DNA from: Acanthacorydalis orientalis | Lineage: Eukaryota > Arthropoda > Insecta > Megaloptera > Corydalidae | Assembly (NCBI GenBank): GCA_034766995.1 | Contig: CM068323.1 | Location: 22,828,346 to 22,892,345 of the forward strand | Direction of reading: 5' to 3' | Length of the DNA stretch: 64,000 nt | Shown here: positions 48,087 through 58,903 of the stretch, piece by piece | How positions within the stretch are numbered: position 1 is the stretch's first letter | How the letters are laid out: each line of letters begins with the position of its first letter | Program-made: the position numbers and the translations under genes | The notes under the pieces: generated by a model | Databases searched by the model: none | Told to the model about the DNA's origin: nothing | Seen by the model: only the letters and a program-made list of their open reading frames with translations

Positions 48087-49100
48087 ATACAATTAAAATT
48101 TTAAAAATGCAAATGTTATTTAGATAGTTCGTGAGAATTTACTAATTTATGGTAAAAAATGTAAAGAAATTAAAAAATGATAAAACATCTTATTCTGAAG
48201 AGATGGCTTTATTAATAGTTAATAAAATATTACACTTATATTATTTTGAATTAACCTGAATATAGGAAACTAAAAGAGGTCAGTGTCATACAATATTTCT
48301 TAAATTGAAAATAGAAAAGTACAAATGAAAGATCACCACTCAGCTTTTTTGATTCAATGACATTTCAATTACTGTTAATGACGTCTTATCATACTTCATA
48401 GAAGGTGTTTATACATGTTTTTGTTATTTAAAATAGCACGTTTGTATTAAATTCTTATATAGTTCTATCGATTCAGTAATTTCTTATAACGTTTAAGAAT
48501 ATAATTAATGTTGAAAATTTTGGCGTGAAACAACGCATTAATCATTTTTAAATTAAAACGTTGCACTGTTATGTTTCAAGATTAATAATTTCTACGGTTA
48601 ATTAGAAGAGATAAGGCAATGTAACGACACTCATAAACTTATGCTTATGACACACATTGTGTTCCTTACGACCGGTACCCTTATTTCGGATTCACTTTAG
48701 TGTTGCTCTTAAGGCAGTAATCTACATGTTACGTGGTATTCACTTTTACTAGTTGAAAATTTCAGTATATTATTTTATACTCGTTTTTTTATAGCGGCAA
48801 TATTTTTATTTTATGCGGAAAATTACACGCCGTCTAATTTCTTTTATAGCACGATGCGCATATCATACATATATATGTTGTATAATTGAGATGACAATTA
48901 CTTAAAAGCGTAATGTCTCTTTAAAAACTTGCAGTGTTGGCATGGTTCTGTATCGAATATTTCAATATTTTAAAAAGTAAATGGTTTGGTAACAAAACAG
49001 TGTAAACAATTTATGTAGCACGGTTTATTTAATTTTACGTTAGTTCTTCTGAAAAAGTTATATTTTTTAATTTATTTAATTTATCGTTACAATCGATTTT
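48087..49100. other. Mostly AT-rich; small mixed patch at 48.60-48.85 kb
   Basis: The patch contains CTTACGACCGGTACCCTTATTTC. No ORF or RNA gene recognised. Confidence 0.45.
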
Positions 49101-49106
49101 GCTCCA

Positions 49107-49260
49107 CAGTGGAATTTTTAAAACAGATTTTTAACCGAATTCGTTGCTATATCCGAAGTTATTATAACCGAATAATTTGCAGTAAAATTTAATGAGAAAC
49201 GAAAGTGTACATCTGTCTGTGTCGTTATAACGAAAAAGTCGTTATAATCGAAGTCATTTT
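49107..49260 (+). mobile_element. Possible decayed end of a pogo/Tigger-type DNA transposon
   Basis: CAGTGGAA at 49,107 is followed by a series of related words ending in CGAA: TTTTTAACCGAA, GCTATATCCGAA, ATTATAACCGAA, then GTCGTTATAACGAA and GTCGTTATAATCGAA. Pogo/Tigger (Tc1-mariner superfamily) termini often start CAGT and carry such TTATAACGAA-like subterminal repeats. I see no matching opposite end, no TA-flanked pair and no transposase, so this would be a truncated, old copy. An alternative is an unrelated degenerate repeat. Confidence 0.35.
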
Positions 49261-49419
49261 AAATATATTTCCTATACTATGTCTGTTACTGAATCTGTAC
49301 GTATTTATGGGTCTAAATGAAATCATAATTCCTATCAAGAATATTAATACACTTGGTAATAGTGTGAGTGAAATTTTATCAAAAATTATGATTCTAGAAA
49401 GTACATTAATTTAATGTTA

Positions 49420-49640
49420 CGGGTTATTTTAAAACGCGTTACGTCTTTACGCTATCGTAGCTTTTAAGAAACACGGCTTTCTTAATGAAAAGTGACAGCT
49501 TAATGCGCTTTTGCTTGCGGAAATGAATATGCGCTAAAAGGATATTTTGCTATAGCCGTCATTCATTGTATAAGCCGAGAATACCATATAAAGTTTCAAT
49601 TAGCTTCATTTATCGTTAGCCAAATACAGATTTCGACATT
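49420..49640. other. G+C-richer segment downstream of the transposon-like end
   Basis: Contains AAAACGCGTTACGTC, GCTATCGTAGC and GCTATAGCCGTC. No ORF. It may be part of the same old element or separate. Confidence 0.3.
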
Positions 49641-49690
49641 ATTGGGAATGAAATGCTATAGCATTCATTAGTGTGATGTATCGACATATT

Positions 49691-49694
<4 letters not shown>

Positions 49695-49765
<71 letters not shown>
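49695..49765. repeat. Compound (TA)22-(TG)13 microsatellite
   Basis: The longest TA-to-TG junction in the window. Confidence 0.96.
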
Positions 49766-49769
<4 letters not shown>

Positions 49770-50229
49770 ATTCCAGTGTTGATTTAGAGTTGTCTTACTT
49801 TTTAACAGACTGAATTACAAATCAAACTCTTGACATAACTACAGAGTATTGATTGAAATTAATAATAATAAAGACCGAGAATTTAATTAAATTGTATTTT
49901 ATGTTTCATTTTTCTTTTTTTGTTAAATTGTACTTTTTTATTTGTTTTGTAAAGGTTTCGTTGTTGATTTATTTGAAAAGAAATTGTTAAGGGAGTTTAT
50001 TTTTTTTTTGGTAAGAATAAATGATTATTTAAAAAAAACAATTTTCAAACAAGTTTAAAAGGAACAAAAAATATTTTTGTTGTTTTAAAACAAATGTAAA
50101 ATTGACAAGATGTGAAATAGATTCAAAAACAATTTGATATAAATCCATCGACCATAAGTCAAGGAGACTGAAATAAATATTGAACATATTTATTATTTTT
50201 TTATATTATGACTCCCCAATAGAACATAT
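49766..50229. other. AT-rich non-coding DNA
   Basis: Several A/T homopolymers, including T10 near 50,000; no other signal. Confidence 0.6.
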
Positions 50230-50760
50230 AATATACGTGAGCTTTTCAGATCCAACGTACAAATTCTCTTATCGTTGCAAACGTGATGAATGTAACAGGA
50301 ATATAAATGATACGAGCTATGACTTTGCGACTTCTACAGCGATGTTATGCATCTTCGCCTTCGCACAGAGTCTTAACATACACATATATACTTTCTTGGG
50401 TATGAGAACGCCGTTCTTCGATAAACATACTACCGTTTCGTGACGTCAGACACCATCAAGTTACGGCTGGATGTAATTTAAGCCAGGAGTTAATGAAATG
50501 TTAATCCGAGGAGCTTCCTTCGCGCTAGAAAACGCTCGGGCTCGACTATGTAACACGGCCACGATTTGTAGACTTAGTTCTGCTGAATACGCGAATATTA
50601 AAGTCGCTTTTATCATTGTTTTAAACGGTGCCAGTTTATTCGTACCGAAATTGTTTCTTAATATCGTTTTATGGCGAATCATAAAAATAGTCGTATTTAT
50701 ACATTGATACAATGGTTCGAGAATTCATAATCGTATTTATATTTTCCAATCGGAAAAACA
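50230..50760. promoter_or_regulatory. CG-rich island with full CRE palindrome, candidate regulatory element
   Basis: TGACGTCA at 50,441-50,448 is the canonical CREB/ATF site. Around it are GAGGAGCTTCCTTCGCGC, ACGCTCGGGCTCGACTATG and TGTAACACGGCCACG. Both strands are open over 50,461-50,712 (83 codons reverse, 69 forward), as chance gives in a locally G+C-richer patch, and neither translation is recognisable. The most economical reading is a conserved enhancer or a promoter; a coding exon is less likely. Confidence 0.4.
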
Positions 50761-50876
50761 ATTTCAAATGTAAGTATTTACGAATGGTTTCCGTTTCGTC
50801 GTTTCATTAATGAGATTATTTAAATTTTGTTTTCATTAAGAGCAAGTCATTTTTAAGCAATATCGATAATCTGTTT

Positions 50877-50894
50877 ATATATATATATATATAA
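50877..50894. repeat. (TA)9 then AGGGAGAGAGAG
   Basis: Short TA run followed by a purine stretch. Confidence 0.88.
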
Positions 50895-51336
50895 AGGGAG
50901 AGAGAGAAAGATTATAATGATTAGACTATAGAGAATGAACGACTATAGTGAGCACATATTCATGCAAAATTTAGTTCATTTATATTTCCATATAAACACT
51001 CAATTTTATTTCCCAGATACACCTAGAAAAGTTGGTCCTCTCTAAGAACATTATTCATTGCCTAATTAGTAGTAAGCATTTATTAGGGCCGCCAGATAAC
51101 ATTACAATTACAATAAAGTTTTTGAACTGTGGCTAAATTTACTTTCTTTTCAGAATTATCACTCACTCTACAAACCATAAATTTTTTTAAATTGAAAATG
51201 TTCAATAATTGTTTATTGATCGTTTTAGATTGTTGCTAATGCGTGTTTTGTGGTGACTCCATCATTTTAAGAGCGTTAAGGTACATTTTGATCAGAAAAC
51301 TTTCTTGTAGTTTGCGAGTCGAGTGAAAAACTCGTT

Positions 51337-51339
<3 letters not shown>

Positions 51340-51372
<33 letters not shown>
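51340..51372. repeat. (TA)16 microsatellite
   Basis: Pure TA run after CTCGTTCAAA. Confidence 0.95.
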
Positions 51373-51375
<3 letters not shown>

Positions 51376-51539
51376 TGGTAGAAAAGATGTGAAACTTCGC
51401 AATTTATATTTTATTTCTTGTTTCTCGTCTATTTCTATGTTGTGATAGTACTTATTCGTATTTACAGTACAGAAAGTTAAAATGTAAAAGGAAATATTTT
51501 TTTTAAAAAAACTATTTCTTTTGAAACTATGTTACGATT

Positions 51540-52380
51540 AATGAATATGTGGAAAATATTTATTCGTATTTTTCTCCATCGAACACACGACCATGAGGAT
51601 AATTCAGTGTAAGTAATAAAGAGACAAATTGCGTTAAAACCGACAAATAAAGTGTGTAGTAGCGTAAAAGTATTTGTAATCGTTATCGAGATAATAAAAT
51701 CTTACATGAATTCGCAACGCAACAACGTGCGATGACGTTAACGACGCATTAAGAGTTTCAGTTAGGTTAGAAATGTAGACTTCACGCTGATAATGTTGGA
51801 GTTCTCGTTGTGTACACTTTTTGTTTAATTTATGAGATAAATAAAACGATGTGGCTGATGTATATGAAGATCTGAAAAGGGATGATTGCGAACGTGGCCG
51901 GCGATACAGCACGGGGTGAATAGAAATTGCAAATTCCGATCTGACTATGGACCGGAATACACTACAAGATGGAATAATTTTATATTCGCGCAGTCGCTCG
52001 CGTTGTGTGCGTTCGTTAGCGTTGATTGTGTAGCACAACCTGGAAGCGGAGAGAGGAACTCGACGTGGTAAGCGACCGGAAACCGAAGCCAACCGGAAGA
52101 TATTGTAATTCTAACCGCAGGCTTAATGTCGCATGTCTGCTTATTTACATTTTTATCATGGCGAAAATGTGCTCTCTCCTTTTGTTGTTGTGCGATAGAT
52201 GCATGCTGCTTGCAAATATGTGTTCATTTTGCGTTACTTGTTGATGTCGATTAACATTTTGATGATTATTACATGTTATGAAAAAATATATATTCAGTAT
52301 TGCTGTTTGCACGCACGTGAATTTTCGTTCCGTATAAAGCATCGTTGAAATTGTGTCTCTTCGCTCGAGTTATTTTTTTA
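51540..52380 (+). promoter_or_regulatory. Broad CG-rich island with candidate TSS and first-exon donor
   Basis: The core 51,886-52,075 is the most CG-dense part of the window: ACGTGGCCGGCGATACAG, CGCGCAGTCGCTCGCG, GTGTGCGTTCGTTAGCG. CAGTCG at 51,991 resembles an initiator; TTTATATTC lies just upstream. The donor-like GTAAGC at 52,068-52,073 follows CTCGACGTG, so a short forward non-coding first exon (about 51,990-52,067) is possible. A reverse open frame of 152 codons (52,092-51,634) is the longest in the window but is Arg/Ser-rich with no recognisable domain and falls in AT-rich DNA at its C-terminal half. I favour promoter plus 5' UTR exon. Confidence 0.4.
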
Positions 52381-52779
52381 CGTAAACGAAAAAAAAAAGA
52401 TTAGTTTTTTGTTTGAAAGTTTAATGAATCTATAACAATGTAGATTAATTTTCAAAAATCATGATTGACATTTAATTTCGGACCTACTCTTATGATTTCA
52501 TTGTGTGTTGGAGAGCTACTTTTGTGTTTTCTCTTTTTCGTTATATATATATAGGGTAACTAACTACTACAGCCATTATGGAAAAAAATTTTGAAATGGA
52601 CATTTCATAAGAATATATATGCATAAAAAAAATATATTTTTAATGAATAATAACTAAAAATGTATATCATAAAACTATCTACACATCACGATACTGATGG
52701 TGAGTATTTTTAATGTAAATGCTTTAGTCTGCATCTGTTGTTTTATTTAATTTATAGTAATAATTCTCTGATAATCAAC

Positions 52780-52783
52780 TATA

Positions 52784-52855
<72 letters not shown>
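52780..52855. repeat. Long (TA)n tract with CATA/TGTA edges
   Basis: TA, one ACATA break, about 46 bp of pure TA, then TGTATA. Confidence 0.95.
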
Positions 52856-53047
52856 ATATTAAGAAAATATTAAAACGTGATATACAACCGAACATAAGAA
52901 ATAAATAAAAAATAGCATACACTTCAATGATGACATTTTTACAGATTTTTCAGAGAAGTCTACATACTAGAAAATAATATTATAAAGAAATTATTTTGTC
53001 ATTGAAAAGAATTTAAATGGTATTTGGAATTATAGCATTGATGAATG

Positions 53048-53050
<3 letters not shown>

Positions 53051-53103
<53 letters not shown>
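53051..53103. repeat. (TA)26 microsatellite
   Basis: Pure TA run, 200 bp after the previous tract. Confidence 0.95.
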
Positions 53104-53106
<3 letters not shown>

Positions 53107-53658
53107 TGATTAAAAAATTCCAAACTAATCATTTCTCGACAATAAGTTTAAAAGGATTTATAAACACGACGTTAAGAATATTTATTCACCTCATTATTTT
53201 TTATCTAATTTCACAAAAGGTAAACAAACATTCTGTAATACCTCTAAATGATTTTTCCCTTTTCCGTAGAATAATTACTTGCTTAATTATATTAGAAGCA
53301 GTTAATAAGACTACTGGCAGTCTGTATAAATCTAATTTACTGTCACTTACCACTTAAATGTATGAGAATACGTTTCACAGAGAAGGAGAGATAATAAGTT
53401 GACTTGATTACAACACAGAAGAAGTCCTTAATCAGTACATGCGATTTTACCTAAAAGGAAGTAAAACATGTTAAATTAATATTTAATAGATAGAAACAGT
53501 TTTGTGTCTCATATATACGAAAAGCATTATCTTAAATAAATAACAATATATTCATTTCTTTGAGTTTTTACTACATCTTGGAGCATTTTATATTCTATTT
53601 GATGATTAATGTGTTTATACTTTGTATTTTTAAAGGAAAATAAAAGTGATCTCTACCT

Positions 53659-53661
<3 letters not shown>
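53104..53661. other. AT-rich non-coding DNA
   Basis: An 83-codon frame (53,106-53,357) has no motif I recognise and begins at the TA tract; treated as chance. Confidence 0.5.

Positions 53662-53732
<71 letters not shown>
53662..53732. repeat. Compound (TA)17-(GA)18 microsatellite
   Basis: TA run passing directly into a 36-bp GA run, then GCGGGAGGAG. Same order as 16,157-16,212. Confidence 0.96.
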
Positions 53733-53734
<2 letters not shown>

Positions 53735-53989
53735 GGAGGAGATTGTTACTGTTTTTATTTAGTAATATGGAGATTTGTGTACTGGAAAATTTCATTTTTA
53801 TCTCATGTTTAGTTCTCGGTGACTACGATATTTCAGATCTTCATTGTTTAGTCAGAGGACTCTCAGCGTTATGGTTTAAAATTTACAAATTTAAAAAAAT
53901 AAAAACCAATTCAAATATAAGTATTGAAATTCAAAATTCAATCATTTTCTTCAATCGAAATAATATGCGTCGTTCTGATAGTCTTCTTC

Positions 53990-54115
53990 CTTTTGGATAA
54001 TATGACTTTCTGTTGTCCAATACTAGTTTTAGAACGTGTACCAACTTATACTAGAGGACCTTTTATATTAGAGGATAGATATTAGAGGACCACCATATCT
54101 TATATCAGAGTTTCT
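53990..54115. repeat. Cluster of TATTAGAGGA-type words
   Basis: TATACTAGAGGACC (about 54,046), TATTAGAGGATAG (54,067) and TATTAGAGGACCACC (54,079), with a looser AGAGGAC at 53,855. Such closely spaced short words are typical of subterminal repeats of decayed DNA transposons. No inverted terminal pair found. Confidence 0.45.
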
Positions 54116-54780
54116 AATTTCAACCAGAGAACAAACACTTATTATTCAAAAGAACAAAAGCAATGACGATAATACAATATCGGACTCATAGCTATAAAAA
54201 TATACAATTATAATTGGAATGATTTATCGTTTATACATTTAAAAAAAATTATTTCTTAAAGGTACAACTGGTAATAGAATCCAATATTTGAAAATGTTAA
54301 AGTATTTATTGGTGTCAATTTGTATGGTTTATTGAATAAATAGAAAAAATATCGATTTTTTTGTTATTTGACAATACGTTGAGTTATAATTTGAAAAATG
54401 TTGACTTTTAAGAAGAATAGTAGTGTAAAATTTCCGATTAAATTCATCTGATTTGCATTTTTGTAATTATTTTCGAATATGAAAAGAATGTGTTTTATAA
54501 CATACATGAAATGTAAAAGGTTAAGAGAGATTTTGAGAAAGATACAATAAAGGAGGATTTTTAGTAACGCCTTTAAAGCTTTGATGAATGTTACTATTAG
54601 TGTATAGATACAGGTAGATGTGTTCAGTTTTTGATTCTGTGGCAGATAATGTATTTTTCCAATTTAGAAAAGATAAGTTGTATTCAGTATATAAAAAAGT
54701 GTAAACAATTTATCATTCAATCTAATTTGAATGATATTATTACTTTAAACTTCTAATCTGAAGTTTAACAATTCGATGCG
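54116..54780. other. AT-rich non-coding DNA
   Basis: Nothing recognised. Confidence 0.6.
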
Positions 54781-55450
54781 TTTCAATGGAATCTGATTCT
54801 AAATAAGAATATCCGACAACCACACCCTTCAATTCTTGCTTTTGTCGAGATCACTTACGAAGATTGCACGTGTATGTCCCTAATATACAACGTATTTCAA
54901 CGCAATGCCCTGTCTGCGTACAACTTTATCGATAAACATCGAGTTTACAGGCACATTCGAGTGTTGTGTACTAAAGCTTGAACTTGTACGACTCACACCG
55001 CTCCATTGAATGGCGTCCATAAATCTCTAAAGGGATTTAAATACAAACAACGTATGTTATCGATGACCAAACATACTCGACTCGTTCCGGTTCAACAACA
55101 GATCACTCGACTTTACGGTACCGCATGAGTTCACTTTCAGAAAGTTAGTTAGCGCACCGAAGCATCAGTTTAAATATTGACTCGTGTTAGCAGAACGTTT
55201 TAAATATTTATGTCGTGTGGATGTAGTTAAATTACCAGTTATATTATTTGAGTAACTGTATCACCTAGGTGTAATTACAAGTACGTGTCAGCGCTGTGAG
55301 GTACTTTGTGGAGGACCTGCTTCGACTGACACACTATTAAATTTTAATACCGTACATGAAATGGGGTTGCATTGATTAATTATTTTTTAAACCGTTGTCA
55401 TCATTTCCTGCCGCCAAGAGTACGGTGCATCTAATTTGAAATCTGACTAG
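54780..55450. promoter_or_regulatory. Long G+C-richer island, candidate conserved element or promoter
   Basis: About 650 bp of mixed sequence, the longest such stretch besides 51.5-52.4 kb. It holds TTTATCGATAAAC and GTTATCGATGACC, both close to the insect DRE/BEAF-type ATCGAT core. It also has GTTAGTTAGCGCACCGAAG with ATCAGTTT following (about 55,163). All frames close within about 40 codons. A small hairpin lies at 55,285-55,332. It looks like regulatory DNA or a non-coding exon. Confidence 0.38.
55285..55332. repeat. Small imperfect hairpin in the island
   Basis: GTGTCAG and CTGACAC pair perfectly across 34 nt; inside, AGGT and ACCT can pair with a 12-nt loop, leaving a 7x7 internal loop. 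Too weak to call a microRNA precursor. Confidence 0.5.
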
Positions 55451-56802
55451 ATTAATGGTAAAATACTATACTCGATAAGCTATTCCCAAGAATATTAACC
55501 GTGTTATAAATTTTCAATATAATGATAAATTTTCATCTTTTAATATACAGTAACAACTTTTCATGAAATGTTTTAGGTTTAAACATGTACATTATATATA
55601 TATAAATTATATAGAAATTTTCTTCTTTAAGACTAACAATATAAAATGAACTTTGTAGAACATTTATATTTATATGCAAACTTCTTATTATTTCACTTTA
55701 AATCATATCTACACAGTAAACACATACATCTCCACACTAGTTTATAGTTTTAAAATTTATATCATTACACCATTTTCTATTATAATTCAAAGTAATTGTT
55801 TTATAAAATTCTATAAATATCTTGTTTATTGTATGTAATGAATAAATAACTTTTCACTGGTAGGATGTCTGATTTTTGGGATCTGATATTTGCATTTAAA
55901 TATTACAAGGTCTAGGTTTATTTCTTTATTATATGATTATCATTCATATTTTTCCTTTTTATATATTCTATAAAGTTTCTATTTATGTATACATTTATAC
56001 ATTTTTTTTTCATATATTTGTAATATTTGATATTATGTTTATATATTTTGTTTTACTGGTTTTCGTCCTTTCGGGTCGGACAGGATATTTGTATCATTAA
56101 ATTACAATTTAAAAAGATCATATTAAATAAATATTATTATCAATCCCTCAGCCTGTCTCTCTCTCTATAAATATAATATTAAAAATTGATAAATTGTTAC
56201 GAAGTTTCGAAAAAGTGAAAAAAAACGATTTTATTAAATTTGACTACTTATTCGGTTGCTATGCTTATATCCTACCCTTCGATATAAACACACCGTTGCG
56301 TACCTGTGAACGTTTATAATACCCTCCATTTGCATAATAAAAGTATAAAATATAAAAGACACTTTAATTATAAAAAAATAAAAAGACACCCGTTGATCTT
56401 TTCACTCTCTGTTCAATTTAATAACAAAATTGACGGACAATTCTTTCACGATATTAAAAACGGAACGCCTTTTTAAATTTACCAGAAATGTATATTACAA
56501 CATAATTATTTTCATTCTCACTGAGAAACAAGAATTTCAATGTACGTTGTTTATTAGAAATATTCTTATAAATATATCATTCGTTTCTCTGGAAAATAAT
56601 GCTTATACAACGTTTTAATGAAACCTACATCCATGACGCGGACAAATCCCGAAATAAAATTCTCTTTATTAAATCATGTTTTACAAATGGTATAATTTTT
56701 CATTTGGCATACGAATTTTGTTTCTACAATAAAATATATAACTGACTTGGAATTACCTCCTATTTTGCGAAATTATTTAATGCCTGTCATTAAATATTAT
56801 AC
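55451..56802. other. AT-rich non-coding DNA
   Basis: CGTCCTTTCGGGTCGGACAG near 56,066 holds a GTCC/GGAC pair. CTCTCTCTCT lies at about 56,156. No gene. Confidence 0.55.
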
Positions 56803-56841
56803 ATATATACATACACATATATATATATATATATATATATA
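56803..56841. repeat. (TA)n with CATACACATA start
   Basis: Degenerate CATA words pass into a pure TA run. Confidence 0.93.
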
Positions 56842-58841
56842 AATAATGGAAATAAACCATTATGAAAATGAAAAATATTTGAAAATCACGATACAAGCTA
56901 TAATTAAAGAGAACCAATATGAATTTATTTGTGGGATTCATAAATATCTAGAGTTGTACTAATCGTATAAATTAACGTTTCCTGTTTCTATTCTTATATT
57001 TTTTTGATAACAAAATTATAATTTGAGGTTTCCCAGGTAATAAATTTATATATATTTTTTATATTCTCTCTATTAAAACTCTTATTATTTATGGTATGAT
57101 TCATACTACATTATTAGTTTTCAGTTTGTAAATAATTCTCACTTAATCTATTATTAAATTTTTTAAAAAATAGTAAAGAATCGTCAAAGGAAATCACTTA
57201 TAAAGAAACATGTTCAAATAAAAGATAGATAAATAAAAAAAATGATAATTTTATTTTTTATATTAAAAATTTCCCAATGTATTTTTTAATTGAAAATTTA
57301 ATGAATAAATTAGACATAAATTATACACTAATATTTATTCGCATATAAATTTTCTGTTACCCAAACTCTAAAACTAAAATGATATTTATTTACGGATGAT
57401 AGTGTGAATAATTTCGGGTATAATTCTGTTTATTGTATAATTAGACTTACAAATTGATTTATAATATTTAACATCGTCAAGTAAACACAGTATTTTTTTC
57501 ATGAAAGATGAAAAATGTGCTATAGAATTTAATTAACACTGGTTTATTTATGGTGAGTTTGCATTAATTTATAAAACACTTTTTCGTTATAATCGTTGAT
57601 TTTCATATTAATGGAATGTTTTGTAAAATCGTGACGCGTTGGGTGAAATGATATGCCATTCGTGAGTTGGGTGTAAATGAAAGTAATGACAGTTTTTCAA
57701 ATATATATATATATATATCATTGTATTTTTGTAATTCATGAACAATGAGTTGTGGTTAAATCAAAAATTTGATAAAAATAACTACTTGTAGTCATGTATG
57801 AAAATAATTTTATCTTTTCAAAATAATTATATTCATACACATGCACTTGTTGTAAACTTCTTTTCATTTTTTAGTTATTTGATTTTTAACTCACCGAGTA
57901 ACTATGTGATTGAAAATTGAAGACAAGAAGATAATTATTTGAGAATGTTTTCAAGTTTAAATCTTAAATGTCTTTTAATGATAAAATTGATTGTAGAGAC
58001 TTCTAAATAAGACACTGTTATTAATTTCAGAAACAAATTATAAAATCATCAAAGTACTAAAGCAAAAAAGATGTATGTTTCAGTAAAATAAACATTTTTG
58101 GTAACAAGTTCGTACAGCATATTCTTAGTTACAAACAAAATGTAAAATTTTTAATTATATTGAAATAAAACAACAGTGATATTTTTAAATGAATGGACAG
58201 AGATGTAGAGTGAAAAATAAAATAAAAAACAGAACCGAAAACGAATCAACATTTACGTGACAAATAAGCACATGCATTAAAATATCCGGCACCATGTTCG
58301 TTGTTCATACATTTCTCTTATTTGAGATCCAACTGTTCACATAAATTGAATTAATACAAATTCAAATTGAGGTTGTTGGTTTAATTCCGTCTTTATATGC
58401 AAATCTTTGTAAAATGATTAGCGACTATATAAATTATGAATGTTCCATTTAGACTGTTTCCAAATAACTTAGTTTGAATACTACAACGTTCTAGTTTGAT
58501 TATAACTTTGTCAATTTACGAAATTTATTACTACAATCGAACTCTACTCGACTTCACCCTGTCTATTATCTTCTTAAACCTTTCAATAACAGGAAATCGG
58601 AAATCGTGATTTACGTGAGGAATTGTATTTTTTTACTTTAAATTTACAATCAGTCATTAAGATTTACGATTGTTTTATTTTTTTGCTCTCAAAGAGTGTG
58701 ATAGATAATTTGAGAGAAGAGCTATTTAGATATAGTTTTGAATAATTAAATACAATTTATGATTATTATTGTTCGCGTGCATGTAAAAATTAACGCCATG
58801 TAAAAACTTCAGTTTGAATATTCATCATTCATATAATATTC

Positions 58842-58842
<1 letters not shown>
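56842..58842. other. AT-rich non-coding DNA
   Basis: (TA)8 at about 57,701-57,717. GTTGGGTG is repeated at about 57,639 and 57,667. No gene or RNA recognised. Confidence 0.58.

Positions 58843-58902
<60 letters not shown>
58843..58902. repeat. (TA)29 microsatellite
   Basis: Pure TA run between CAGA and CTTTAGATATT. Confidence 0.96.

Positions 58903-58903
<1 letters not shown>

Noticed and set aside
50713..50726. tRNA B-box-like GGTTCGAGAATTC (also GGTTCGAGG near 19,352 and 63,025)
   Set aside because: No A box at the right distance, no acceptor stem pairing, no terminator T-run.
51760..51775. GTTAGGTTAG as an insect telomere (TTAGG) trace
   Set aside because: Only two imperfect copies, far from any array; chance level.
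51634..52092. 152-codon reverse ORF, the longest in the window
   Set aside because: No domain recognised, Arg/Ser-rich N-terminus explained by CG-rich DNA, and C-terminal half in AT-rich DNA. The island is better explained as promoter or 5' exon.
55285..55332. MicroRNA precursor in the 55.3-kb island
   Set aside because: Only 7 + 4 bp pair, with a large internal loop; a precursor would need about 20 mostly paired bases per arm.
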